DNA of 44,367 nucleotides from Streptomyces sp. CC53 (lineage in GTDB: Bacteria; Actinomycetota; Actinomycetes; Streptomycetales; Streptomycetaceae). Under the pieces are notes generated by a model. That model saw nothing but the letters and a program-made list of their open reading frames with translations, was not told the origin of the DNA and did not search any database. This document shows, piece by piece, positions 24,559 through 32,118 of this stretch (position 1 is the first letter of the stretch; every line of letters begins with the position of its first letter). The stretch is taken from positions 3,120-47,486 of the forward strand of contig NZ_MKXB01000123.1 of the NCBI RefSeq assembly GCF_001865245.1, written 5' to 3'. The position numbers and the translations under genes are program-made.

Positions 24559-24586
24559 GCCCCGGCGAGCTTCCCTCTGCCGGGGC
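24559..24586. terminator. Convergent terminator after the lasso operon
   Basis: GCCCCGGC (24559-24566) and GCCGGGGC (24579-24586) form a perfect 8-bp stem with a 12-nt loop between the acetyltransferase stop and the 3' end of the opposing recombinase gene. It can serve both directions. T-run weak. Confidence 0.6.
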
Positions 24587-24621
24587 CTGGCGTCCGGCTT
24601 CCACACCCTTGTGCGCCCGTC

Positions 24622-25455
24622 TCAGGCGCTCTCACCGATGTGCCGGTACAAAGTCGCACGGGAGATCCCCAGCGCCTTGGCGATGGCGGTGACGCTCTCT
24701 CCCTTGGCGTGCCGGGCACGGGCTACGGCTAGCTTGTCGTCGTCCACAACAGAGGGGCGTCCACCGTGGTTGCCCTTGCGGGCCGCAGTGTCCAGCCCCT
24801 CCAACGTCTTCTCCCGGATGCCTTCCCGCTCCACCTCTGCGGCCACGGCCAGGACGGCGAACACGATCGCGCCTGCACCGTTCGGGTCGTACACACCCTG
24901 CAAGGGACCGGAGAGGAGTTCCAGTTGGATGCCGTCCGCTTGCAGGGTGGAGGACAACGTCATGAGCTCTGCCGCGTTGCGTGCAAGGCGCTTCATCTCC
25001 ACCACCGTGAGGATCACCGGTTGGTTCGGGGCGGCTGTCTTGATCTCTCGCGCCAGAGCCAACGCCTTCTCCAGTTCCGGCCGCTCCTTCACGCGGGTAC
25101 TGATCTTCTCGGAGAAGACCCGGTTGCAGTCGGCACGGGCGAGTAGATCCAGCTGGGACTGGAGTTCCTGCCCGACCGTGGAGCAACGGGCGTAGCCGAT
25201 CCGTATCGCTGCGCCCGGAGTCGCCTCGGGTGCCTGCACCACGGGTGCGCCTTGCGTCCACGCCTTGCCAGGGTTGCGGTCGGCCGGGGTCTTCACGGCG
25301 AGTTCCGACTTGAGAGACGGCACGAGGGCGAAGCGGCCCGTGTGGTAGTTCGCTGCCACCTTGCCCGCTCCCGTCCGGCAGGGGCTACCGGCGGGGGCTT
25401 CGCACTTCGGGCAGGGGTGACGCTCGACCTGATCGGCCGGGGTGTTCGTGGTCAT
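24622..25455 (-). CDS. Serine recombinase with N-terminal zinc-finger domain
   Basis: A 277-aa resolvase/invertase-type recombinase. Residues 13-41 form a small zinc-finger unit (Cys15, Cys18, Cys26, His38) common in streptomycete mobile-element proteins. The catalytic domain starts IRIGYARCSTVGQE with nucleophile Ser92; EMKRLARNAAELM and AEVEREGIREKT follow, and a helix-turn-helix ends the protein (GESVTAIAKALGISRATLYRHI). The size suggests resolution or inversion of short DNA rather than large-serine integration. An inverted repeat ATGACG-N6-CGTCAT (25454-25471) spans its ATG and may be its own binding site. It could have been inserted into, and inactivated, the integrase gene. Confidence 0.9.
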   Translation of the reverse strand: MTTNTPADQVERHPCPKCEAPAGSPCRTGAGKVAANYHTGRFALVPSLKSELAVKTPADRNPGKAWTQGAPVVQAPEATPGAAIRIGYARCSTVGQELQSQLDLLARADCNRVFSEKISTRVKERPELEKALALAREIKTAAPNQPVILTVVEMKRLARNAAELMTLSSTLQADGIQLELLSGPLQGVYDPNGAGAIVFAVLAVAAEVEREGIREKTLEGLDTAARKGNHGGRPSVVDDDKLAVARARHAKGESVTAIAKALGISRATLYRHIGESA

Positions 25456-25471
25456 GACGTGACAGCGTCAT
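25454..25471. promoter_or_regulatory. Inverted repeat at the recombinase start codon
   Basis: ATGACG-TGACAG-CGTCAT is a perfect 6-bp dyad overlapping the start of the minus-strand recombinase gene. It is a good candidate for autoregulation or a resolution-site half. No conventional ribosome site is visible for the recombinase, so it may be translated from a leaderless or near-leaderless mRNA. Confidence 0.35.
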
Positions 25472-25491
25472 AAACGTGTCTCGAAAGCCAG

Positions 25492-25770
25492 TCAGGCGGA
25501 CCACAGGACCCCGAGAAGGTGTCGGCCCGCTGGCGGACGGCGCGTAACCGTCTGCACCTGCCGGAGAACTTCCGGCTGCACGACTGGCGGGCATCGAAGA
25601 TCACGAACGATCTCGACAACCACGAGAACCCGGTAGAGGTCTCGGCCAACGCCCGGCACCACTCGCCGGGCTACACCATGGCGCGCTACGGCAGGCGTCG
25701 CGCTGAGGGAGCGAAGAAGCTGGCGGCTTCGACGAGTGCCAGCCGTATCGGCCTGTCATCCCTGGTCTGA
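25492..25770 (+). pseudogene. Tyrosine recombinase (integrase) C-terminal fragment
   Basis: The frame encodes about 92 residues of the catalytic C-terminus: RLHDWRASKITND (the H-x-x-R box), SANARHHSPGYTMARYGRR (second His and the nucleophilic Tyr region). No start codon with ribosome site precedes it and the N-terminal arm/core-binding domains and first catalytic Arg are missing; sequence to its left belongs to the serine recombinase promoter. It ends 27 bp before the right attachment repeat, the classical position for an integrase of a tRNA-targeted element. It explains how the element arrived, and why it is probably no longer mobile. Confidence 0.8.
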
Positions 25771-25797
25771 CCAGGAAGTTCGCTCGGCTGTTGGTCA

Positions 25798-25882
25798 CGT
25801 GGTTGGTCACGCCACAGCCGGAGAAACAGAAAGACCCCAGATCAACTGGGGTCCTTGCTGGTGTCCGAGGGGGGACTTGAAC
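25798..25882. repeat. Right attachment-site repeat (in the intact tRNA-Leu)
   Basis: The counterpart of 19076-19160. It covers the tRNA 3' 21 nt, CCA, the intrinsic terminator and adjoining GTTGGTCACGCC words. The longest exact block at the tRNA end is 25857-25882 (26 bp), which is the likely crossover core. Confidence 0.85.
25833..25853 (-). terminator. Intrinsic terminator of tRNA-Leu
   Basis: GACCCCAG-ATCAA-CTGGGGTC forms a perfect 8-bp stem and 5-nt loop. Read on the minus strand it follows the tRNA 3' end and is succeeded by TTTCTGTTTCT. The same hairpin is duplicated in the left repeat. Confidence 0.85.
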
Positions 25883-25946
25883 CCCCACGCCCGATAAAGG
25901 GCACTAGCACCTCAAGCTAGCGCGTCTGCCATTCCGCCACCCGGAC
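25859..25946 (-). tRNA. tRNA-Leu(GAG)
   Basis: The minus strand folds as a class II tRNA. The acceptor stem GTCCGGG pairs with CTCGGAC, with discriminator A and an encoded CCA (25859-25861). The anticodon arm is CTAGC-TTGAGGT-GCTAG, giving anticodon GAG (Leu, CUC/CUU). The long variable arm TGCCCTTTATCGGGCG is characteristic of leucine tRNAs, and the T arm is GGGGG-TTCAAGT-CCCCC. Its 3' end is the integration target of the adjacent element and is kept intact by the insertion. Confidence 0.95.
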
Positions 25947-26083
25947 CAGGTGTCTTGCCGCTTTGCGGGGTGTTCCCCGCGGCGACATGGATAACTCTAC
26001 CAGGCGTTCGAGGTGCCCTTCACCCACATATCCCGTGGTCAGGGGCCCTGGGAGCGGAAGGTGACCGGGTGCTCACGGAAGGG

Positions 26084-27025
26084 TCAGGGCACGTGGACGA
26101 CCTGTCCCGCGTAGGAGAGGTTGCCGCCGAATCCGAAGAGGAGGGCGGGGGCGCCGGAGGGGATGTCCCCGCGGGCGACCAGCTTGGACAGGGCCATCGG
26201 GATGGAGGCGGCGGAGGTGTTGCCGGACTCCGTGACGTCCTGGGCGACGACGGCGTTGACGGCGCCGATCTTCCGGGCGACCGGTTCGATGATGCGGAGG
26301 TTCGCCTGGTGGAGGACGACCGCGGCCAGGTCCTCCACGGTGAGGCCGGCGCGTTCGCAGGCGCGGCGGGCGATGGGCGGGAGCTGGGTGGTGGCCCAGC
26401 GGTAGACGGACTGGCCTTCCTGCGCGAAGCGGGGCGGGGTGCCCTCGATGCGCACGGCGTGGCCCATCCGGGGGACGGAACCCCACAGCACGGGGCCGAT
26501 GCCGGGGGCGTCCGCCGCCTCGACGACCGCGGCGCCCGCGCCATCGCCGACCAGGACGCACGTCGTGCGGTCGGTCCAGTCGGTGATCTCGGTCATCTTG
26601 TCGGCGCCGATGACCAGGGCGCGGCGTGCCGAGCCGGCCCGTACGGCGTGGTCGGCGGTGGCCAGCGCGTGGGTGAAGCCCGCGCAGACCACGTTGAGGT
26701 CCAGCGTGGCGGGGGCGTCCATGCCGAGGCGGGCGGCCACCCGGGCGGCCGTGTTCGGTGAGCGGTCGATGGCGGTGGAGGTGGCGACGAGGACGTAGTC
26801 GATGTCGCCGGGGGTCAGGCCCGCGGCGGCCAGGGCCTTGGCCGCCGCGTGGGCGGCCATCTCGTCCACCGTCTCGTCGGGCCCCGCGACGTGGCGGGTG
26901 CGGATGCCGACCCGGCTGCGGATCCACTCGTCGCTGGTGTCGACCATGGCGGCCAGGTCGTCGTTGGTCAGCACCTTCGCGGGCTGGTGGTGCCCGAGCG
27001 CGGCGATTCGCGTGCCCGTGATCAC
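26084..27025 (-). CDS. fabH: Beta-ketoacyl-ACP synthase III
   Basis: A 313-aa KAS III, which condenses an acyl-CoA starter with malonyl-ACP to initiate fatty-acid (or polyketide) chains. The catalytic triad is intact: Cys in [12 protein letters not shown], His in LHQANLRII, Asn in [11 protein letters not shown]. The C-terminus [14 protein letters not shown] is also typical. GTG at 27023-27025 is preceded by GAGGGGG. No other fab gene is next to it, so it is likely a secondary FabH paralog rather than the housekeeping copy. Confidence 0.93.
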   Translation of the reverse strand: MITGTRIAALGHHQPAKVLTNDDLAAMVDTSDEWIRSRVGIRTRHVAGPDETVDEMAAHAAAKALAAAGLTPGDIDYVLVATSTAIDRSPNTAARVAARLGMDAPATLDLNVVCAGFTHALATADHAVRAGSARRALVIGADKMTEITDWTDRTTCVLVGDGAGAAVVEAADAPGIGPVLWGSVPRMGHAVRIEGTPPRFAQEGQSVYRWATTQLPPIARRACERAGLTVEDLAAVVLHQANLRIIEPVARKIGAVNAVVAQDVTESGNTSAASIPMALSKLVARGDIPSGAPALLFGFGGNLSYAGQVVHVP

Positions 27026-27267
27026 GGGTGGAACCCCCTCTGTTCTCTGCGGTTCGTGAGTGCCTCAGTCTGGTCAGCGACTGGTGGGTAACCCGTCGCG
27101 TGATCCCACAGGATTCCCGCCCGCCACTTGGAGGGACCGCAACATCGCCGGGTGAGAGGCGGCGGAGCCGCGCTGGTGGGGGGCGCGTACCGCGGTACGA
27201 AGGGCGCGCGTACCGTGCGGGACAATGGAGTGGTCGTGCCGTCGAGGGAATGCGGGGCTGGGCAGAC

Positions 27268-28104
27268 ATGGGACGGGTGACGGAGCGGCGCCGCGTCATC
27301 AGGGTGCGGGACGGCGTCGTGTCGGCCCGCCCGGACACGCTGGTCGCCGAGGAGCCCCTGGAGATCCGGTTGAACGGCAAGCCGCTGGCCGTCACGATGC
27401 GCACGCCGGGCGACGACTTCGCGCTCGCCGTGGGGTTCCTGGTCAGCGAGGGTGTGCTCGCCGCCCCGTCGGACGTGCGGAACGTGGCGTACTGCGCGGG
27501 CGCCACCGAGGACGGGCGCAACACCTACAACGTCGTGGACGTGCGGTTGGCGCCGGAGGTTCCCGTGCCGGACATCACGCTGGAGCGGAACGTCTACACC
27601 ACGTCGTCGTGCGGGTTGTGCGGCAAGGCGAGCCTGGACGCCGTCCGTACGACCACCCGCTTCCCCCTGGAAGCGGCGCGGTCTCCGGTGCGGGTGGGTG
27701 TGGAGGTGCTGGCCGGGCTGCCGGAGCGGCTGCGGGCCGCCCAGCGGGTGTTCGAGAGGACCGGGGGCCTGCACGCGGCCGCGCTCTTCTCGCAGGACGG
27801 TGAGCTGCTCGACGTACGGGAGGACGTGGGCCGGCACAACGCCGTGGACAAGGTCGTCGGGCGGGCCCTCCGGGAGGGGCTGCTGCCGCTGGACCGCACG
27901 GTGCTGCTGGTGTCCGGCCGGGCGTCGTTCGAGTTGGCGCAGAAGGCCGTCATGGCGGGAGTCCCGGTGCTGGCGGCGGTGTCCGCGCCGTCGTCGCTGG
28001 CCGTGGACCTCGCCGCGGAGGCGGGACTCACCCTCGTGGGGTTCCTCCGGGGCGGCGACATGAACGTGTACGCGGGGGCCGAGCGGATCACCGGACTGTC
28101 CTGA
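27268..28104 (+). CDS. fdhD: Formate dehydrogenase accessory sulfurtransferase FdhD
   Basis: A 278-aa sulfurtransferase that passes sulfur from a desulfurase to the molybdenum cofactor of formate dehydrogenase. [35 protein letters not shown], the catalytic loop [10 protein letters not shown] (Cys-x-x-Cys), [14 protein letters not shown] and [17 protein letters not shown] are all family signatures. The ATG at 27268 begins [10 protein letters not shown] as in other actinobacterial members; an in-frame ATG at 27250 is possible. A -10-like GACAAT is at 27221-27226. No formate dehydrogenase gene is in the window. Confidence 0.94.
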   Translation: MGRVTERRRVIRVRDGVVSARPDTLVAEEPLEIRLNGKPLAVTMRTPGDDFALAVGFLVSEGVLAAPSDVRNVAYCAGATEDGRNTYNVVDVRLAPEVPVPDITLERNVYTTSSCGLCGKASLDAVRTTTRFPLEAARSPVRVGVEVLAGLPERLRAAQRVFERTGGLHAAALFSQDGELLDVREDVGRHNAVDKVVGRALREGLLPLDRTVLLVSGRASFELAQKAVMAGVPVLAAVSAPSSLAVDLAAEAGLTLVGFLRGGDMNVYAGAERITGLS

Positions 28105-28415
28105 CCTACGGCACGCCCCTCAGACGGCCCATGCCGGTACGGGGGACGCGGAACCGCGGCCGCCGGCACGGGGCGCGGAACCGCGTCGATACGGGGACCC
28201 CTCCCCGTCGGCGCGGCCTCGTGTGGCGACGGCTCCGGAGCGGCGGTGGCTGCGGGTGGTGACCGTGGGACGGTGGCCCCGTGCGGGGACGGCCGCAGAG
28301 CGGTGAGCCGTCGGGCGGTCGCCGCGGAGCGGTGAGCCGGGTGCCGGGGTCCGGGGCCGGAGCGGTCGCCTTCGGGCTGCGGGCCCGCCGCCGTGGGCCT
28401 GCGACGAGGCACCGG
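28105..28415. other. Gene-free convergent gap
   Basis: A 311-bp gap between the 3' ends of fdhD and the ferredoxin gene. It holds several approximate repeats of GGACGGCNGCRGAGCGGTGAGCCG-like sequence (about 28280-28335), a degenerate direct repeat. No reading frame is convincing and no clear hairpin with T-run is seen. Confidence 0.4.
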
Positions 28416-28823
28416 TCAGCTGCGGCGGGTGGGCTCCGGCGGGTCGACCATCTGCAGCGTCAGCGTCGCCGGCGGCTCGGCCACGCCGGGGCCGCCCGCC
28501 GACACCCAGGCGAGGATGTCGTCCAGGCAGTCGTCGTCGAGCGCCCAGCCGATCCAGGCGGCCCGCGCCCCGCGGCGGCGCGCTTCGGTGGAGGGTTGCA
28601 CCACCACGATGTTGGCCTGCCCGCACGGGCCGAGGCAGTCGCTCGTGCGGACGACGAGGCGGCCGCCGGAGGCGGCGGCCGCCTCCTGGAGCCGTTCCAG
28701 CTGGCCGGCGTGGTCGGTGCCGGGGTGCTTGCCCGCGTTGCCGCAGCAGCAGCCCCGGCACACCACCAGGGAGCAGGGGCGCCCGGCGCCGGGGCGTATC
28801 CAGGGTCGGCGGGGCGTGGTCAC
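28416..28823 (-). CDS. Thioredoxin-like [2Fe-2S] ferredoxin
   Basis: A 135-aa protein of the thioredoxin-like ferredoxin type. The cluster cysteines are in VVCRGCCCGN near residue 21 and TSDCLGPCGQANIVVV near residue 63, the four-Cys spacing of this family. A C-terminal helix pair follows (DDDCLDDILAWV). GTG at 28821-28823 is the probable start though its ribosome site is weak. It may be an electron donor; in other organisms such proteins occur with cobalamin or formate metabolism, and here it lies next to fdhD. Confidence 0.82.
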   Translation of the reverse strand: MTTPRRPWIRPGAGRPCSLVVCRGCCCGNAGKHPGTDHAGQLERLQEAAAASGGRLVVRTSDCLGPCGQANIVVVQPSTEARRRGARAAWIGWALDDDCLDDILAWVSAGGPGVAEPPATLTLQMVDPPEPTRRS

Positions 28824-29418
28824 CGGGCACCGCCGGGGCGCGCGGGCGCGGAGGCGCGGGATCGTGTGGGCATGACATCACCGTATCGGGCGTGATCATG
28901 CTCTGGGGAGGGCCGGGCCGGTTCTCGCCAGGGCGGGGGCTGCCTGTGGCCGGGATCCACCGCCGGGTCTCCGGCCGACGGTGGGCGGTGGGCGTCGGTC
29001 CCCGGGCGGGTCCGCGGCGCGGCGGCGTGCGACGGCCGCGCACACCGCCAGCCGCATCCGGTGGACCGGTGTTCCGGGAGGACCAGCGGCAGGTGTGGGT
29101 GCCGAGCGAGCGAGCGAGGCCGGCGGCAGGACCCGCAGGGACGCGTCGTCACCGGTGGGGTGGCGGAGGACGCTGGACGGCGGAGACCGTGTGGCGGGAT
29201 CGTCGCTGTGCGTGCGCGGTACGGATTCCGTGGAGATTCGCCCCTCCCGTTCCTTACCGGCGGCTCAGTAACCGGGGCGCCGCACCGTCGTGACCACGGG
29301 GTTGCCCATCTGACCTGTGGTGATGTCGGGATGATCGGGGCTCCGCCGACCTTTCGGCGGAACTCTGCGTGGGGTACCGTCACTCTCCGCTGTGCTGAGC
29401 GCCACAAGGAGCAGGCCC
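28824..29418. other. Gene-free divergent region
   Basis: A 595-bp region between the divergent ferredoxin and acyl-CoA ligase genes. Frames on either strand are shadows. Near the right end, TCCGCCG-ACCTTT-CGGCGGA (29342-29361) is a perfect 7-bp dyad with a 6-nt loop, about 57 bp before the ligase start, possibly an operator or leader hairpin. Nothing else is recognised. Confidence 0.45.
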
Positions 29419-31242
29419 GTGCGCGAGTTGACAGTCCCCCCTCTGGTGACGGAACCGCTGGTCGGCGGGCTGGCCGACGCGGTGTTCGACCACGCCTCCA
29501 GCGATCCGGACCGGGTGGCCCTCGGGCGCAAGGACGCGGCCGGGCGGTGGACGGACGTCACCTCCGCGCAATTCCGGGACGAGGTGCTGGCCCTGGCGAA
29601 GGGGCTGCTGGCGCACGGGGTGCGGTTCGGTGACCGGGTCGCGGTCATGTCCCGCACCCGCTACGAGTGGACGCTGTTCGACTTCGCGCTGTGGACCGTC
29701 GGGGCGCAGCCGGTGCCCGTGTACCCGACGTCGTCCGCGGAGCAGGTGCGGTGGATGTTCCACGACGCCGCCGTCACCGCGTGCGTCGTGGAGCACGAGG
29801 ACCACGCGATGACGGTCGGCTCCGTGGTGGACCGGCTGCCGCAGCTCAGGCAGCTGTGGCAGCTGGACGCCGGGGCCGTCGACCGGCTGGTCGCGGACGG
29901 GGCGCGGATCGACGACGAGGTGGTGCAGCGTCACCGGCGGGCGGTGACCCCCGACTCGGTCGCCACGGTCATCTACACGTCGGGGACCACGGGCCGCCCC
30001 AAGGGTTGCGTGCTGACCCACGGCAGCTTCATCTTCGAGGCGGACACGCTGGTGAGGCACTGGGACCCGGTCTTCCGTTCGCTGTCCGGCCGGGAGGCGT
30101 CCACGCTGCTGTTCCTGCCGCTGGCGCACGTCTTCGGGCGCATGGTGGAGATCGCGGCGGTGCGGGGCCGGGTGAAGCTGGGCCACCAGTCCGCGCTGAG
30201 CGCGGAGGCGCTGCTGCCGGACCTGGCGGCGTTCCGGCCGACGTTCGTGCTGGCCGTGCCGTACGTCTTCGAGAAGGTGTTCCGGGCGGCGCGGCGGGCG
30301 GCGGAGACGGAGGGGCGGCTCGGCATGTTCGACAAGGCCGTGGACGTGGCCGTGCGGTACGCGGAGGCGCTGGAGCAGCGGGCGTTCGGGCAGGGGCCGG
30401 GCCCTTCGGCGGCGCTGCGGGTGCAGCACCAGTTCTTCGAGCGGGCGGTGTACGGCAGGGTGCGCGACACGTTCGGCGGGCGGGTGCGGCACGCGATGTC
30501 CGGGGGGTCCGCGATGGAGCGGCGGATGGGGCTGTTCTTCGCCGGGGCGGGCGTGGCCGTGTACGAGGGGTACGGGTTGACGGAGTCGGCGTCGGCGGCC
30601 ACGGCGAACCCTCCCGAGCGGACCCGGTACGGCACGGTGGGTCTGCCGGTTCCGGGCACGTCGGTGCGGATCGCGGAGGACGGGGAGGTGTGGGTGCGGG
30701 GGCGCAACGTCTTCTCCGGATACCTCAACGCCCCGGAGGCGACCGCCGCCGTGCTGCACGACGGGTGGCTGGCCACGGGCGATGTGGGCCGCCTGGACGC
30801 CGACGGCTATCTGACGATCACCGGGCGGAAGAAGGAGATCCTGGTGACGACGAGCGGCAAGAGCGTGGCGCCGCTGGCCCTGGAGGAGCGGGTGAGGTCG
30901 CATCCGCTGGTCGCTCAGTGCGTCGTGGTCGGCAACGACCGGCCGTACATCGCGGCGCTGGTCACCCTGGACCGGGAGGCCGTGGAGCACTGGCTGGCGA
31001 TGCAGGGGCGGGCGTCGATCCCGTCGGCGCGGCTGGTGCGGGATCCCGCGTTGGAGAAGGAGATCCGCCGGGCGGTGATCGCCGCCAACACGCTGGTGTC
31101 GAAGGCCGAGTCGATCCGCACGTTCCGGATACTGGCCCATCCGTTCAGCGAGGAGCACGGGCTGCTGACGCCGTCGCTGAAGCTGAAGCGCCGGGCGATC
31201 GAGGCGGCGTACGCGGACGAGGTGGACGCGCTGTACCAGTGA
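29419..31242 (+). CDS. Long-chain fatty acid-CoA ligase (AMP-forming, FadD15-like)
   Basis: A 607-aa ANL-superfamily adenylating enzyme that activates fatty acids to acyl-CoA through an acyl-AMP. The P-loop-like IYTSGTTGRPKGCVLTH, the FLPLAHVFGRMVE block, YEGYGLTESASA and WLATGDVGRLDADGYLTITGRKKEI are intact; the C-terminal Lys lies in TPSLKLKR. GTG at 29419 is chosen for AAGGAG at 29406-29411; the frame is open 27 nt further. No thiolation domain, so not an NRPS. It resembles the long actinobacterial FadD15 group. Confidence 0.92.
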   Translation: MRELTVPPLVTEPLVGGLADAVFDHASSDPDRVALGRKDAAGRWTDVTSAQFRDEVLALAKGLLAHGVRFGDRVAVMSRTRYEWTLFDFALWTVGAQPVPVYPTSSAEQVRWMFHDAAVTACVVEHEDHAMTVGSVVDRLPQLRQLWQLDAGAVDRLVADGARIDDEVVQRHRRAVTPDSVATVIYTSGTTGRPKGCVLTHGSFIFEADTLVRHWDPVFRSLSGREASTLLFLPLAHVFGRMVEIAAVRGRVKLGHQSALSAEALLPDLAAFRPTFVLAVPYVFEKVFRAARRAAETEGRLGMFDKAVDVAVRYAEALEQRAFGQGPGPSAALRVQHQFFERAVYGRVRDTFGGRVRHAMSGGSAMERRMGLFFAGAGVAVYEGYGLTESASAATANPPERTRYGTVGLPVPGTSVRIAEDGEVWVRGRNVFSGYLNAPEATAAVLHDGWLATGDVGRLDADGYLTITGRKKEILVTTSGKSVAPLALEERVRSHPLVAQCVVVGNDRPYIAALVTLDREAVEHWLAMQGRASIPSARLVRDPALEKEIRRAVIAANTLVSKAESIRTFRILAHPFSEEHGLLTPSLKLKRRAIEAAYADEVDALYQ

Positions 31243-31305
31243 GGCGGTCCGCGCCGCGGCCGCCTCCCGTGTGCCGGCTGCACCGGGAGGCGGCCGCCGG
31301 GCGGA

Positions 31306-32118
31306 TCAGGGCCGGTGGCCGGGGGCGGCTCCGGGCACGCCGGCGGGCCGGCCGCCGCCGCGGGTCAGGGTGTACCCCCAGATGCCTGCGAGGGCCGCGA
31401 GGGCGGCGCCGCCGGCGGTCCACAGCCAGCGGGCGGACCACCAGCCGGACGACCAGCCGTCCTCCGGTTCCACCGTCGCCGCGGACCCCTGCACGAGGGG
31501 GGCCGCGAGCCGGCCGTCCGTGTCGGCGGCGGAGCCCGCGTCGTCCAGGGACACGTCCAGGGCCGCGCGGAACGGCAGGCCGCTGTCGGAGGCGCCGAGG
31601 TCCACCGCGGTCACCCGGGCGTAGTACGCGCCGGGCAGCGGGTCGTTCGACCAGGACTCCGCCCCGCCGCGCACGGTCCTCAGGTGGCAGGTGAGCTGCA
31701 CGGAGGTGGCCGCGGCGGCGAGGGTCGCGCGGTCGCTGCCGTAGCGGCAGGCCTGGCGGCGGCGCAGCCCGTCGTACACGTCGATCCGCCAGGTGGCGGC
31801 GGCCGAGCGGGCGGAGGTGTCGGGCAGCTCGACGGTGGCGCGGACGGTGGCGCGGTCCCCGGTGTCGGCGGGGAACTGCCAGTACAGGTAGTCGCCGGTC
31901 GATGCCTGTGCGGTGGCCTGCTGTCCGGGGCGTACGGCGGTGGCCGTACGGAACGACGTGCCGGCCTCGGTGGGCGCGGGCGGTTCGCCGTCGGAGCCGG
32001 CCGACACGGTCGGCGCGGGCGTGCCGGCCAGCGCCGTGCCGGGGGCGGCGGCGGTGCCGAGGAACGCGGCGGCGAGCACGGCGGACGCCGTGAGGAGTCG
32101 GAGTCGGGCGGGTCGCAT
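31306..32118 (-). CDS. Exported protein with C-terminal membrane anchor
   Basis: A 270-aa protein with signal peptide (residues 1-31, LLTASAVLAAAFLGTAAAPGTALA), a soluble beta-rich ectodomain (GTSFRTATAVRPGQQATAQASTGDYLYWQFPAD region, similar in style to the ectodomain of its neighbour), two cysteines likely disulfide-bonded (QACRYGS, QLTCHLR), and a C-terminal membrane helix (about 232-250) with short basic tail. Its ATG overlaps the stop of the preceding VWA gene as TGATG, so the two products are made together and probably form an extracytoplasmic complex. Function unknown. Confidence 0.75.
   Translation of the reverse strand: MRPARLRLLTASAVLAAAFLGTAAAPGTALAGTPAPTVSAGSDGEPPAPTEAGTSFRTATAVRPGQQATAQASTGDYLYWQFPADTGDRATVRATVELPDTSARSAAATWRIDVYDGLRRRQACRYGSDRATLAAAATSVQLTCHLRTVRGGAESWSNDPLPGAYYARVTAVDLGASDSGLPFRAALDVSLDDAGSAADTDGRLAAPLVQGSAATVEPEDGWSSGWWSARWLWTAGGAALAALAGIWGYTLTRGGGRPAGVPGAAPGHRP

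Larger units (their letters stand above)
19076..25882. mobile_element. Integrative element at tRNA-Leu(GAG) carrying a lasso-peptide cluster
   Basis: The segment is bounded by an 85-bp direct repeat (19076-19160 and 25798-25882, four mismatches) that contains the tRNA-Leu 3' end and its terminator; the intact tRNA lies on the right. Inside are a tyrosine-integrase C-terminal fragment next to the right end, a serine recombinase, and a lasso-peptide biosynthetic operon with its regulator. Base composition is visibly less GC-rich than the flanks. No replication, relaxase or transfer gene is present, so this is a reduced, probably immobile island of about 6.7 kb. Confidence 0.85.

Noticed and set aside
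28892..29293. A 133-codon plus-strand frame in the gap before the acyl-CoA ligase
   Set aside because: No ribosome site, Arg/Gly/Pro-rich shadow composition and no recognisable motif.
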